64,000 bases of DNA from Mycobacterium sp. ACS1612 (GCF_001667505.1 NZ_LZHZ01000005.1:1-64000), one strand, 5' to 3'; numbered from the stretch's first letter, positions 28,859 through 38,256 are shown. Made by a program: numbers and translations. Notes: generated by a model from the letters alone, not told the origin.

Positions 28859-29710
28859 CTAGCTCGGCGGCGTGAAACCGCCGGAGTCGGGCGCGGGCGG
28901 CGGTGCGGGCGGTTGATATGCGGGCTGAGCAGGCCAGTGCGGCGGCGGCGGTGGCGCCGGTACCTGAAGGCGTGCCAACTCGCGGCGGTGACGCTCGGCC
29001 AGCACCGCGGCGAGCACCATCTGCGACGGCACCCCGGGCGGAGGCGGCGGTGAAATCTGCGCCACCACTTCGGCGGTGATCCGGTAGGCGATCTGGTCGC
29101 GGATCGCCGGATCCAATTGCGCTGCGCGGGATAGGAATTGCCGCGCCCGCTCGGCCTGCTCGGGTCCGAGGCCGGACAGCTGCAGTGACGACGCCCACCA
29201 CGCGAGCTGCGGCGGCATCGGCGGCGGTGGGCTCAGCTTCGGGGCGCGTTCGCTGATCACCACGGTGCCTGCGAAGATGTCGCCGATCCGTTTTCCCTTG
29301 GGCGACAACAGGCTACAGATCACCGCCGGGCCGCCGACGAGGGTCCAGATTTCGATGAATCCGGCTAAGGCGCGAAATAGGGCCTGGCGGAACCGTTCCG
29401 GGCCGCCGTCCTCCGACACCACCCGCAGCCCGAGCGCAATCTTGCCCAACGACCGACCCCGCGTGGCGGTCTCGAAGATCACCGGATATCCGACCAGTGA
29501 CAACACCGTGAAGATGATTAGGATCGCCGCCGACAGCGCGTCGTCGAACTGGCCCAGCGTGGTGGCCCACAGCAGCACCCCGATGATGTATGCGATGAAC
29601 ACGACGATCAGGTCGATCATCGCCGCCAACGCACGCACCGGCAGTTGGGCGATCTGTACGTCCAGAACCACCGCGTCGCCGGTCACCACGGGTTCTTGCT
29701 GGCCGACCAT
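28859..29710 (-). CDS. RDD family membrane protein
   Basis: 283 aa. The RDD domain (residues about 12-155) has three or four membrane helices with the motif residues in LPVRALAAMIDLIVVF and TRGRSLGKIALGLRVV, and KGKRIGDIFAGTVVI at its end. The C-terminal 130 residues are cytoplasmic, helical and Pro-rich, closing with a PPPAPDSGGFTPPS tail. It corresponds to Rv3695. The ATG follows TAGCGT by eight bases on the minus strand, consistent with a leaderless mRNA. It is divergent from spoIIM-like, with which RDD proteins commonly pair. A transport role has been proposed for the family, not shown here. Confidence 0.88.
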   Translation of the reverse strand: MVGQQEPVVTGDAVVLDVQIAQLPVRALAAMIDLIVVFIAYIIGVLLWATTLGQFDDALSAAILIIFTVLSLVGYPVIFETATRGRSLGKIALGLRVVSEDGGPERFRQALFRALAGFIEIWTLVGGPAVICSLLSPKGKRIGDIFAGTVVISERAPKLSPPPPMPPQLAWWASSLQLSGLGPEQAERARQFLSRAAQLDPAIRDQIAYRITAEVVAQISPPPPPGVPSQMVLAAVLAERHRRELARLQVPAPPPPPHWPAQPAYQPPAPPPAPDSGGFTPPS

Positions 29711-29738
29711 ACTTCGCCACGCTACTAGGATTTGCCAT

Positions 29739-30731
29739 ATGGATGTCGACGCGTTCGTGCTGGCGCACCGACCGACGTGGGATCGGCTGGAGGTGCTGGT
29801 CAAGCGGCGTCGGCGACTGACAGGCGAAGAGATCGACGAACTGGTCGATTTGTACCAGCGGGTGTCCACCCACCTGTCGATGGTGCGCAGCGCATCGACC
29901 GATTCGACGCTGATCGGCCGGTTGTCGGGTCTGGTGGCGCAGGCGCGCTCGGCGGTCACTGGTGCGCACGCACCGCTGTGGCGCGAGTTCGTCCGGTTCT
30001 GGACGGTGTCGTTCCCAGTGGTCGCGTACCGGTCCTGGCGGTGGTGGGTCGGCACGGCCATCGGGTTTTTCCTCGTCGTCGTGCTGATCGCGCTGTGGTT
30101 GTCCGGCAACCACGAAGTGCAGGCCAGCCTCAAAACCCCCAGCGAGATCGAGGAACTGGTCAACCACGACTTCGCGTCCTACTACCGCGAGCATCCCGCC
30201 GGATCGTTCGCGCTGCAGGTGTGGATCAACAATTCGTGGGTCACGGCGCAGTGCATCGGATTCGCGATCCTGCTTGGCATTCCGATCCCGTACATCCTGT
30301 TCCAGAACGCGGCGAACCTTGGCGTGATCGGCGCGTTCATGTTCGACGCCGGCAAGGGCGATCTCTTCCTCGGCCTGCTCGCGCCGCACGGATTGCTCGA
30401 ACTGACCGCGGTGTTCCTGGCAGGCGCGGTGGGTATGCGGCTGGGTTGGTCGGTGATCTCGCCGGGGAACCGGCCGCGCGGTCAGGTGCTCGCCGAGCAG
30501 GGCCGTGCGGTGGTGTCGGTGGCAGTCGGGCTGGTGGTCGTGCTGCTGGTCTCCGGGCTCATCGAGGCGTTGGTGACACCGTCGCCACTGCCGACGGCCG
30601 TTCGCATCAGCATCGGCGTAGCAGCCGAAATCGCTTTTCTCGCTTACGTTTTCCACTTCGGACGCAAAGCGGTGCGGGCAGGCGAAAGCGGCGACATCGA
30701 GGATGCACCCGACGTCGTCCCGACCGCCTAG
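29739..30731 (+). CDS. Stage II sporulation protein M-like membrane protein
   Basis: 330 aa, the length of Rv3694c. N-terminal cytoplasmic helical part with FVLAHRPTWDRLEVLVKR, then five or six membrane helices; GIPIPYILFQNAANLGVIGAFM and APHGLLELTAVFLAG are the SpoIIM/DUF95 conserved parts. In a non-sporulating actinobacterium the role is unknown; the gene almost always accompanies RDD, MoxR and DUF58 genes, as it does here. The ATG follows TAGGAT by seven bases, another leaderless layout. The stop overlaps the convergent DUF58 gene by 4 bp. Confidence 0.88.
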   Translation: MDVDAFVLAHRPTWDRLEVLVKRRRRLTGEEIDELVDLYQRVSTHLSMVRSASTDSTLIGRLSGLVAQARSAVTGAHAPLWREFVRFWTVSFPVVAYRSWRWWVGTAIGFFLVVVLIALWLSGNHEVQASLKTPSEIEELVNHDFASYYREHPAGSFALQVWINNSWVTAQCIGFAILLGIPIPYILFQNAANLGVIGAFMFDAGKGDLFLGLLAPHGLLELTAVFLAGAVGMRLGWSVISPGNRPRGQVLAEQGRAVVSVAVGLVVVLLVSGLIEALVTPSPLPTAVRISIGVAAEIAFLAYVFHFGRKAVRAGESGDIEDAPDVVPTA

Positions 30732-32050
30732 AGCCTACCGCTGGCCTTCATGGCCAGATAGTGATCGGCGAGTTCGGGCGCCAACTCCTCGGGCGGAGCG
30801 TCCACCACGTCGACCCCTGAATGCCGCAGTCGCGACGCGATGGCACGCCGGTCGTTGCGTGCCCGTTCCGCCGCCGCGGCGTCGTACACCTGGGCCGCGT
30901 CGGCGCGTCCGCCGGCGAGTTGTTCGATCCGCGGATCCGACACCGCTGCGAGTAGCACCTGATGCTTGGCCGACAGTTGCGGCAGCACGGCCATCAAGCC
31001 CTCGTCGAGCGCCGTCGCGTTCAAGTCGGTCAGCAGCACCACGAGTGCGCGCCGCCGGATCCGCCGCTGCACTGTGGCCACCATCGCCCGCGCATCGGAC
31101 TCCACCAGAGCGGGTTCCAGAGGCGCCATGGCGTCGACGAGTTGTGCGAGAAGTTCGGTGCGCGACGCGTTGTACACGCCAGCGCGGGCCACCCGGTCGT
31201 GGGCGATGAAGTCGACGTGGTCGCCGGCGCGGGCAGCCAGCGCCGCGAGCAGCAGCGCCGCGTCCATGGACCAGTCCAACCGCGGCCAGCCACCTGGATC
31301 GCCGAGGGTGGGATCGACCCCGACGCGGCCCGCCGACGTGCGACCGGTGTCGAGCACGATGACGACTCGGCGGTCGCGCTCCGGCCGCCACGTCCGCACC
31401 ACCACATCCGCGCGCCGTGCAGTCGCGCGCCAGTCGATGGAGCGGACGTCATCACCGATTACATACTCGCGCAGCGAATCGAATTCGGTGCCCTGGCCGC
31501 GGATCAGCACCGGCGTCATGCCTTCCAATTCGCGCAGCTTCGCCAACCGCGAGGGCAGGTGCTTGCGCGAGAGGAACGGAGGCAGGATCCGGATCTGCCA
31601 CGGCACCCGATGTGATGCCTGACGGCCCGCCAGCCCAAGCGGTCCGATCGAGCGGGCGGTGACCAGCGCGCTGCGCTGATCGCCGCGCCGGACGGGGTGC
31701 AACTGTGTGACAAGTCGAATCTGTTGGCCCGCAGGGATATTGACAGCGTGTGTCCGGGGTTCGGCGCGGGCACTGGGGGCCCAGGCGTCGCGGACCTGAC
31801 CGCGGAAGTGGCTGCTGTTGGGGTTCTCAACGACCAGCACGGCGTCGACGGGCTGACCGAGCCTGGCCGCGGTGTCACCGAGGCGGCTGCAGTTCAGCCT
31901 GCGCGGGCTGGCGGCGAGCGCGATGTCGGCGCCGACGACCGCGACCAACGCCGCCAACAGCACGACGAAGGTGAGCGCGGGCGACGGCGAAAACGCGATC
32001 GGCAGCACGCAGATGACCGCGATCAGGCCGACGCGGCCGGTCAGCACCAC
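30728..32050 (-). CDS. DUF58 domain protein
   Basis: 440 aa, as Rv3693. Two hydrophobic helices at residues 7-24 and 26-45, then an Ig-like segment and the DUF58 signature EFDSLREYVIGDDVRSIDWRA (here in residues about 190-210), followed by a von Willebrand factor A-like part (VVIVLDTGRTS, metal-site DxGxS pattern). DUF58 proteins are the usual substrate or partner of MoxR ATPases. GTG 32050 overlaps the moxR stop by one base. The hydrophobic N terminus anchors it in the membrane with the VWA part probably inside. Confidence 0.88.
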   Translation of the reverse strand: MVLTGRVGLIAVICVLPIAFSPSPALTFVVLLAALVAVVGADIALAASPRRLNCSRLGDTAARLGQPVDAVLVVENPNSSHFRGQVRDAWAPSARAEPRTHAVNIPAGQQIRLVTQLHPVRRGDQRSALVTARSIGPLGLAGRQASHRVPWQIRILPPFLSRKHLPSRLAKLRELEGMTPVLIRGQGTEFDSLREYVIGDDVRSIDWRATARRADVVVRTWRPERDRRVVIVLDTGRTSAGRVGVDPTLGDPGGWPRLDWSMDAALLLAALAARAGDHVDFIAHDRVARAGVYNASRTELLAQLVDAMAPLEPALVESDARAMVATVQRRIRRRALVVLLTDLNATALDEGLMAVLPQLSAKHQVLLAAVSDPRIEQLAGGRADAAQVYDAAAAERARNDRRAIASRLRHSGVDVVDAPPEELAPELADHYLAMKASGRL

Positions 32051-33027
32051 TAGCGTGGCACCGGCACGGCCGCGAGTATGCCGTCGAGCACACCGTCGGC
32101 GTTGGCACCCTCCAATTCAGCCTCCGGCCGCAGCGAGACCCGGTGCCGCAGTGTGGGTCTGGCCATCGCCTTGACGTCGTCGGGGGTGACGTAGTTGCGG
32201 CCGGACAACCACGCCCACGATCGGGCGGTGGCCAGCAGTGCCGTCGCCCCGCGCGGCGACACGCCCAGTTGCAGCGAGGGCGAATGCCTTGTCGCGCCGG
32301 CGATGTCGACGATGTAGCCAAGCACGTCGTCGGCCACCAGCACCGCGCGCACCGCCTCCCGGCCGGCAGCCAGTTCCGCGGCGCCCGCAACGGGTGTCAC
32401 CGCCGACAGGTTGCGCGGATCGAAGCCGCGGGCGTGCCGGTCCAGGATCGCGATCTCCTGATCGCGCGGCGGCAGTGGCACATTCAGCTTCAGCAGGAAC
32501 CGGTCCAGTTGCGCCTCGGGCAGTTGGTAGGTGCCTTCGTATTCGATCGGGTTCTGGGTGGCCGCCACGATGAACGGGTCGGGCAGTGGACGGGGTTGGC
32601 CTTCGACGCTGACCTGACGCTCCTCCATCGCCTCCAGCAGCGCAGCCTGCGTCTTGGGTGGGGTCCGGTTGATCTCATCGGCCAGCAGCAGGTTGGTGAA
32701 TACCGGCCCGGAATGGAACTCGAATTCGGCTGTGCGCGCGTCGTATACGAGTGAGCCGGTGACATCACCCGGCATCAGGTCGGGGGTGAACTGGACCCGT
32801 TTGAACTCGAGTTGTAGCGCGGCGGCGAGTGTGCGCACGAGCAGGGTCTTGGCCACCCCCGGCACGCCTTCGAGCAGCACGTGGCCGCGACACAGCAGCG
32901 CGATCACCAAACCGCTGACCACGGCGTCCTGCCCGACTACCGCCTTGGCGATCTCACCGCGCAAGGCCAGCAGGGCATTTCGTGCCGACTCCGACGTCGC
33001 GGTCTTCTGTGCTGTTGGCTGAGTCAC
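32050..33027 (-). CDS. MoxR family AAA+ ATPase
   Basis: 325-aa cytoplasmic ATPase thought to act as a chaperone for assembly or metal insertion in VWA-domain partners. Walker A EGVPGVAKT (about residues 54-62), Walker B LLLADEINR, sensor 1 ATQNPIEYEG and the C-terminal lid domain are all present. It corresponds to moxR2 (Rv3692). It overlaps the DUF4350 gene upstream by 4 nt and the DUF58 gene downstream by 1 nt, so it is in the centre of a five-gene minus-strand operon. Confidence 0.93.
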   Translation of the reverse strand: MTQPTAQKTATSESARNALLALRGEIAKAVVGQDAVVSGLVIALLCRGHVLLEGVPGVAKTLLVRTLAAALQLEFKRVQFTPDLMPGDVTGSLVYDARTAEFEFHSGPVFTNLLLADEINRTPPKTQAALLEAMEERQVSVEGQPRPLPDPFIVAATQNPIEYEGTYQLPEAQLDRFLLKLNVPLPPRDQEIAILDRHARGFDPRNLSAVTPVAGAAELAAGREAVRAVLVADDVLGYIVDIAGATRHSPSLQLGVSPRGATALLATARSWAWLSGRNYVTPDDVKAMARPTLRHRVSLRPEAELEGANADGVLDGILAAVPVPR

Positions 33028-34175
33028 GATTGGGCGACCTGCCTTTCGATGTTGTCGAGGTCTCGAGCGAGGTGCACCAGATCGGGGTCGCTGGCGGGCT
33101 TAGGGCCGAACAGGATGTGCACCACCGCCTCAGTAGGCAACCCGCATCGCTGCGCGACGGCCGTCACGACTTCGGGAGGCTGCGCGTCGAGACCGAGGCC
33201 GACGCGCGGGATCATCCGTTGCAGCGCCGCGGTGCGCAGTGCGTCGGCGGCACGGTCGAGGGCGCGTCGTGAGCGGTACATGCGGCCGCGGCCCTCGACC
33301 GTCTCCGAAGCCCTGATCACCACGGGTAATTGTTCGGCCACCAGGGGACCGATGCGGCGACCCTTCCACAGCGCCAGCGCTGCGACCGCCACACACAGCT
33401 GCAACACCACCCAATTGACTTGTGCGGGCATCAGATCGGTGAGTCCTGTGCCGCCGCGTGTCTGGGCACCCGCTTCGCTGTGTTGTGGCGCATACCAGAT
33501 CAGCCGTGGATGTGAGCCTGCCAGATTCATCGCCAGCGCGGCGTTGCCCTGATCGAGCAGGCCACCGTTGGTCATGAACTCGCTGGAGCTGACGACCGTC
33601 ACCTGGCGTCCGTCGTGGGTGTATCGGACCAGCGCGCCGCCGTAGCAGCGGATTACCGGCACAACGCCTTTCGCTTCGTAACCGTCGGTAAAGCCGAGTT
33701 GCACCTCGCCCGCGCGTTGGGCCTCACGCAGGTCGCATCCCGGTTTGGAGTCACCGAACGTGGTGGCCGTACCGAGAGTGATCTCCGGCGCCAGCTTTTC
33801 GCGGGTCCGGCCGATTGGTTCGACCAGCAGCCGATCGCCCGGAAGCGCCGCCAGTCGGTTCAGCAGATCTTCGTCGAACAGGTAGAAAGTCTGCGCGATG
33901 AGGATCATCGTGTCGGGACGCGCGGCCCGCTCTACCGCCGCGATGTCATCGGCCGCGACGACGTCCACGCCGCGCTCGCCCAGCAGCGTGACGAGCGCCC
34001 TGGCACCGTCGGGCGAGGTCGCATCCGGGTCCATCGGCCCACCGGGCCGGGGCGCGGTCAGATATGCGCTCAGCACTGCCACGCCGACGATCACAGCCAA
34101 CGCCAACAACACCCACCTGGCGCTGCGCCAGCGCTGCCCGATGGTGGGCCCGACGGCTGTGACGGTGGAGGTCAT
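33024..34175 (-). CDS. DUF4350 domain membrane protein
   Basis: 383 aa with an N-terminal membrane helix (about 17-35), a large extracytoplasmic part in which DUF4350 residues are visible (SPDGARALVTLLGERGVDV, LIAQTFYLFDEDLLNRL), and a second helix near 270 (VVLQLCVAVAALALW) before a cytoplasmic C-terminal tail. It resembles the GldG-like ABC-accessory fold, without an ABC transporter here. Corresponds to Rv3691. The gene overlaps both neighbours by 4 nt. Confidence 0.83.
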   Translation of the reverse strand: MTSTVTAVGPTIGQRWRSARWVLLALAVIVGVAVLSAYLTAPRPGGPMDPDATSPDGARALVTLLGERGVDVVAADDIAAVERAARPDTMILIAQTFYLFDEDLLNRLAALPGDRLLVEPIGRTREKLAPEITLGTATTFGDSKPGCDLREAQRAGEVQLGFTDGYEAKGVVPVIRCYGGALVRYTHDGRQVTVVSSSEFMTNGGLLDQGNAALAMNLAGSHPRLIWYAPQHSEAGAQTRGGTGLTDLMPAQVNWVVLQLCVAVAALALWKGRRIGPLVAEQLPVVIRASETVEGRGRMYRSRRALDRAADALRTAALQRMIPRVGLGLDAQPPEVVTAVAQRCGLPTEAVVHILFGPKPASDPDLVHLARDLDNIERQVAQS

Positions 34176-34825
34176 CGCACCTCTGCCCAGTCGCCGGGAG
34201 TTGCAGGAGCCGCATCACCGGGGGCCACCGCAGACGTGCGCGACCGAAGGTGGTCGTCGAGGTCGGCCACCATGCGGTATGCGGCTTCTGTGCCCGGCTG
34301 TTCACCGTAGGTGACATCGTTGAAAGTCTCAGCAGCCCTGCGCAATTCGCTGGCGAGCGGCGGGATCGCGCGGCCGGCGTCTCGCGCCAGTTCGGTCGCG
34401 GTGCGGCCGGGGACCGGGTCCAGCACCGAACTCTCCTCGAGTTGACGCGCGACGGCTCGGAGCCGGTGTCTGATCGCGGCGGACCAATCACCGCTTGCCG
34501 CATACTGTTCGGCGGTGGCACGGTGTTCGGCCGCGCTGAGTTCATGCTCGCCGAACAGGGCGGGCTCGCCGCCACGGTTGGTGCGCATGGTCCGCCGGGC
34601 GATCCGGATCGCCACCGCGATCGCGGTCACCAGCAAGATCACGAGCACACTGATGGTCACCCAACCGCCCGGCACCGACGCGCTCGCGTCTGCCAGCCGG
34701 TACAGTAGTTCCTCGATCCACTTCATCAGACGGTCGGTCAGCGATGGCTTGGGATAGATCGGCTTCGAGAGTTCACGCTGCGCCGCATCGTGCGCGGCGT
34801 CCCGGTCGATGTCTATCGTCGGCAC
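34172..34825 (-). CDS. DUF4129 domain membrane protein
   Basis: 217 aa: N-terminal helical segment, one membrane helix at about 52-72 (VTISVLVILLVTAIAVAI), and the C-terminal DUF4129 region with EQYAASGDWSAAIRHRLRAVARQLEE and TATELARDAG. DUF4129 is often fused to transglutaminase-like proteins in MoxR clusters; here it stands alone. Corresponds to Rv3690. GTG 34825 lies 1 bp after the stop of the upstream gene, and its end overlaps the DUF4350 start. Confidence 0.83.
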   Translation of the reverse strand: MPTIDIDRDAAHDAAQRELSKPIYPKPSLTDRLMKWIEELLYRLADASASVPGGWVTISVLVILLVTAIAVAIRIARRTMRTNRGGEPALFGEHELSAAEHRATAEQYAASGDWSAAIRHRLRAVARQLEESSVLDPVPGRTATELARDAGRAIPPLASELRRAAETFNDVTYGEQPGTEAAYRMVADLDDHLRSRTSAVAPGDAAPATPGDWAEVR

Positions 34826-34826
34826 G

Positions 34827-36008
34827 TCAGGGTTGGCGGGTCAGCCAGAGGTGGTCGGTGGAATCAGCAGGGGCGCCCGGTCCGTACGCGGCGCCGGTTT
34901 GCAGGACGAGGTCGAATGCCTCTGCGCGGATCCGGCGATCCGTGTAGAGCAGCACCACCACACCCGCTGAGAACGGCGCGGTGATGATCTGACTGATCGC
35001 ACTGCCGATGGACAGCAGCACGAGCGCGAGCATCAACGCCAGCGTGGACGACGCCGCAGTCAGCACGAGTTGCCCACCGAAGCTGAATGGGATGGAGACC
35101 GCGCCGGCGATCAGTGCGGCCACGATTCCGGCGAGCAACCAGATGCCGAACACCCGCCAGAAGTCGCCGCGGATCAACTTGAACGAGCGCGACATCGCCG
35201 CGACGATCGGTAGTCGCTCCAGCACGATGAGGACAGGCGCGAAGCTGAGGATGGTCACCAGATAGATCAGCCCGAGGATTGCCACCAGCCCCAACGGCAC
35301 GCCCACCACTGCGGCTGCGACGCCGCCGACGGCCATCGCCACACCGGCGATGATGAGCGCCACCACCCCGATCAGCACGACGGCGCCAATGATCTCCAGC
35401 AACGTGAAGCCGATCAACGCCCACAGCCGCGGGCGCAGCCGCCGCCACGCCTCACCGACGTTGATGCGCGCCCCGAACACGGCCCTGCCGACGACCACGG
35501 TCAGCATGCCGTTCAACAGAATCGACGACAGCCAGGTGGCCGCCGCGCCGGCAAGGCTGGACAACGACGATCCGAGCAGTATGCCCGTCGGCACCTCTTC
35601 ACCGGCGATCGTTGGCGCGAGCTGACCGGCGGCGGCAAGCGGACCCAACGACAACACGAGCGCTAGGAGCTGAGCGGCTACCACGACGACCGTTGTGAGT
35701 CCCAGTGTCGCTTTGGGATTCGCGCGGATGTAGGCGACCGCGCCGTTGAAGATGTCGGAGAGCGTCAACGGCCGCAGCGGAATGACACCCGGTTTGAGCG
35801 CCAGCGGGGGGCTGTATCCGGGATACCCCGGCGGTGGCCCCCCGTAGCCAGCGGGCGGATAGCCAGGGGGTGGGTAACTGCCGGGCGGGGGATAGCCCTG
35901 GTAGGGCGGCGTCGGATAACCCGGGTAACCCGGGGGCGGGTAGCCGGGAGGGGGATAGCCCGGCGGCGGCGGACTTGCTGGGGGAAACCCGCCGGCGTCG
36001 TTGCTCAT
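34827..36008 (-). CDS. Membrane protein with Pro/Gly/Tyr-rich N terminus (Rv3689-like)
   Basis: 393 aa. Residues 1-75 are a chain of PPGYP-type repeats with no membrane segment; then LRPLTLSDIFNGAVAYIRANP opens a domain with about six membrane helices, related to the glycerophosphodiester phosphodiesterase membrane domain family but without any catalytic domain. ATG 36008 precedes MSNDAGG. It is the first gene of the MoxR operon. PPGY repeats are often seen in membrane proteins that self-associate, but the role here is unknown. Confidence 0.82.
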   Translation of the reverse strand: MSNDAGGFPPASPPPPGYPPPGYPPPGYPGYPTPPYQGYPPPGSYPPPGYPPAGYGGPPPGYPGYSPPLALKPGVIPLRPLTLSDIFNGAVAYIRANPKATLGLTTVVVVAAQLLALVLSLGPLAAAGQLAPTIAGEEVPTGILLGSSLSSLAGAAATWLSSILLNGMLTVVVGRAVFGARINVGEAWRRLRPRLWALIGFTLLEIIGAVVLIGVVALIIAGVAMAVGGVAAAVVGVPLGLVAILGLIYLVTILSFAPVLIVLERLPIVAAMSRSFKLIRGDFWRVFGIWLLAGIVAALIAGAVSIPFSFGGQLVLTAASSTLALMLALVLLSIGSAISQIITAPFSAGVVVLLYTDRRIRAEAFDLVLQTGAAYGPGAPADSTDHLWLTRQP

Positions 36009-36083
36009 GATCACCATCCTGTCGATGACTCTGCGAATTGACAACGTGGTCGGGCCGCGCGTGCCGGCCGCTACCGTGACGAC

Positions 36084-36758
36084 ATGCCGACTGAGATCAC
36101 CGTGCGCGGTTCCTTCTCCGCCTTCGAGCGGCCTGAACGCGGCACCGTGCACGCCACGATCGGTTACGAGGGCGCGGCGATGGAACCGGTGTACGGCCGC
36201 GTCGCGCGTGATCTGGACGCCGTCAAAGTGTCCGTGGCCGCGCTGGCCGACGACGGTTCGGTGACGTGGTGGTCGGCGGACCAACTGCGCACCTGGTCGC
36301 AGCGGCCTTGGAACAAGGACGGCAAGCAGCCGCCGCTGGTGCACCACGCCAGCGTCGACGTGGAGGTGAAGTTCCGAGACTTCGGCGCGCTGTCTGCCTG
36401 GGTGAGCAGGCAGGTAGCGGATGTCGAAGGGTTCCGCGTCGCGCGGGTCGAGTGGGCGCTCACCGAGAAGCGTCGCGAAGCACTGGCCAAGGAAGTACGC
36501 ACCCGCGCGGTGCGAGACGCGGTCACCCGTGCGCAGGCGTACGCCGACGCGCTGAGTCTGGGCGCGATCAGGCCCGTCGCCGTCGCCGACGCCGGGATGC
36601 TCGGTGCGCGACCCGAAACCGGTCCCGCCGCCGCGTACATGCGTGCCGCGGCCGTCGGCGGTACGTCCGACGTCGAACTGGTGCCGGAGCACATCGAAGT
36701 GTCGGCACAGGTCGACGCGCGGTTCCTTGCCGGCGCCGAATCAGCGCCCCCGGCGTAG
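36084..36758 (+). CDS. SIMPL (DUF541) domain protein
   Basis: 224 aa. The DUF541 pattern is seen in ITVRGSFSAFERPERGTVHATIGYEG at the start and VRDAVTRAQAYADALSLG at about 140-160. There is no signal peptide, unlike many family members, so it may be cytoplasmic. Family members affect stress resistance in other bacteria, with no defined reaction. ATG 36084 follows TACCGT by six bases, so the mRNA may be leaderless. It is divergent from the MoxR operon and stands 10 bp ahead of the GatB/YqeY gene. Confidence 0.82.
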   Translation: MPTEITVRGSFSAFERPERGTVHATIGYEGAAMEPVYGRVARDLDAVKVSVAALADDGSVTWWSADQLRTWSQRPWNKDGKQPPLVHHASVDVEVKFRDFGALSAWVSRQVADVEGFRVARVEWALTEKRREALAKEVRTRAVRDAVTRAQAYADALSLGAIRPVAVADAGMLGARPETGPAAAYMRAAAVGGTSDVELVPEHIEVSAQVDARFLAGAESAPPA

Positions 36759-36768
36759 CGTTTGCGCC

Positions 36769-37233
36769 ATGGCGGAACTCAAAGACCGGCTGCGCGCCGA
36801 CCTGACCAGCGCGATGAAGTCGCAGGACAAGCTGCGCACCGCGACGTTGCGGATGCTGCTGGCGGCGATCCAGAAGGAAGAGGTGGCCGGTGACGCGCAG
36901 CGCGAATTGTCCGACGCCGACGTGATCAGAGTGCTGCAGCGCGAAGCCAAGAAGCGCAGCGAGGCGGCCGAGATCTACACGCAGAACGGTCGCGGTGAGC
37001 TCGCCGCCAACGAGCACGCAGAGGCGCGCGTCATCGACGAGTATCTGCCCACCCAGCTCACCGAAGCCGAACTGGCCGATGTCGCCGACACCGCGATCGC
37101 CCAAGTCGCCGAGGCGATCGGTGAGCGGCCGGGCGTGCGGCAGATGGGTCAGGTGATGAAGGCCGCAACCGCCATCGCCGCAGGAAAAGCCGACGGTGCC
37201 AGGCTGTCGGCGGCCGTCAAGGCCAGGCTGTAG
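36769..37233 (+). CDS. GatB/YqeY domain protein
   Basis: 154 aa, same as Rv3688c. The helical YqeY domain is the one found at the C terminus of the GatB subunit of Glu-tRNA amidotransferase, where it binds tRNA: LKDRLRADLTSAMKSQDK, LRMLLAAIQ, EYLPTQLTEAEL and QMGQVMKA are typical. The free-standing protein has no proven role. In M. tuberculosis this gene is next to rsfB, a regulator of SigF; rsfB is not present next to it here, but the following genes have SigF-type promoters. Confidence 0.92.
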   Translation: MAELKDRLRADLTSAMKSQDKLRTATLRMLLAAIQKEEVAGDAQRELSDADVIRVLQREAKKRSEAAEIYTQNGRGELAANEHAEARVIDEYLPTQLTEAELADVADTAIAQVAEAIGERPGVRQMGQVMKAATAIAAGKADGARLSAAVKARL

Positions 37234-37235
37234 TC

Positions 37236-37260
37236 GTTTCGTGATCGGGGGCTCGGGTAT
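37236..37260 (+). promoter_or_regulatory. SigF-type promoter of the F420-dependent oxidoreductase gene
   Basis: GTTT (37236-37239), 15-bp spacer, GGGTAT (37255-37260): a perfect match to the mycobacterial SigF consensus. ATG 37270 is only 10 bp from the end of the -10 box, so the mRNA should be leaderless or nearly so. Confidence 0.75.
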
Positions 37261-37269
37261 CCGAGTGCC

Positions 37270-38256
37270 ATGACGCGGTTTGGCTACACCCTGATGACAG
37301 AACAGAGCGGACCTAAAGAGCTTGTCCGGTACGCCGTTTCGGCGGAACGCGCGGGCTTCGACTTCGAGGTGTCCAGCGATCACTACTTCCCGTGGCTGGC
37401 GTCGCAGGGGCATGCGCCGTACGCCTGGTCGGTACTCGGCGCCGTCGCCCAGCTCACCGAACGCGTGGAGCTGTTCACGTACGTGACGTGCCCGACGATG
37501 CGTTACCACCCGGCCGTCGTCGCGCAGAAGGCCGCCACGTTGCAGATCCTTGCCGACGGCCGATTCACCCTCGGCCTCGGCAGCGGCGAGAACCTCAACG
37601 AACATGTCGTCGGCGGGCGATGGCCGACGGTGTCGCGTCGTCAGCTGATGCTCAAAGAAGCCATCCAGATCATCCGTGAGTTGTTCACCGGCGAGCTGAT
37701 CGACTGGAAAGGCGAGTATTTCGAGGTGGATTCGGCGCGGATCTGGGACCTCCCGGACATTCCCGTCACAATCGCCACCGCGGTGTCGGGTGAACGTTCG
37801 GTGGAGATGTTCGCGCCGCTTTCCGACCATTTGATCGCCGTCGAACCGAACAAAGACCTCGTTGACGAATGGCACAACGCGCGGCGCGCGACCGGGCTGC
37901 CGGGCGACGTCAGGGTGATCGGGCAGATACCGATCTGCTGGGACCCCGACCGCGACCGCGCGGTACAGCGGGCGCACGACCAGTTCCGCTGGTTCGGCGG
38001 CGGGTGGGCCGTCAACGCTGATCTGCCGACCACGGCGGGTTTCGAGGGTGCCACCCAGTTCGTCAAGCCGGAGGATGTCGCCGAATCCATCCCGTGCGGG
38101 CCGGATCTGGACGCCATCGTGGACGCGGTGCGCAAGTACTGGGAGGCCGGTTTCACAGACATCGCGCTCGTGCAGATCGGCGACGACGGCCAGGAGTTGT
38201 TCTTGAAGGAGGCGGCGGGCGCACTGCTCGAAAAACTTCGGACCGCAGCGGCCTGA
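37270..38256 (+). CDS. LLM-class F420-dependent oxidoreductase
   Basis: 328-aa bacterial luciferase-like TIM-barrel protein of the F420-dependent glucose-6-phosphate dehydrogenase-related group (TIGR03557 type). Visible features: SSDHYFPWL, VTCPTMRYHPAVVAQKAATL, LGLGSGENLNEHVVG, and a basic/aromatic C-terminal part (GPDLDAIVDAVRKYWEAGF). It would use coenzyme F420 in the cytoplasm; the substrate is not known. A SigF-type promoter overlaps its start region. Confidence 0.88.
   Translation: MTRFGYTLMTEQSGPKELVRYAVSAERAGFDFEVSSDHYFPWLASQGHAPYAWSVLGAVAQLTERVELFTYVTCPTMRYHPAVVAQKAATLQILADGRFTLGLGSGENLNEHVVGGRWPTVSRRQLMLKEAIQIIRELFTGELIDWKGEYFEVDSARIWDLPDIPVTIATAVSGERSVEMFAPLSDHLIAVEPNKDLVDEWHNARRATGLPGDVRVIGQIPICWDPDRDRAVQRAHDQFRWFGGGWAVNADLPTTAGFEGATQFVKPEDVAESIPCGPDLDAIVDAVRKYWEAGFTDIALVQIGDDGQELFLKEAAGALLEKLRTAAA

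Noticed and set aside
35800..36000. DNA-level tandem repeat in the Rv3689-like gene
   Set aside because: It is explained by the PPGYP-type amino-acid repeats of the protein; units are imperfect at DNA level.
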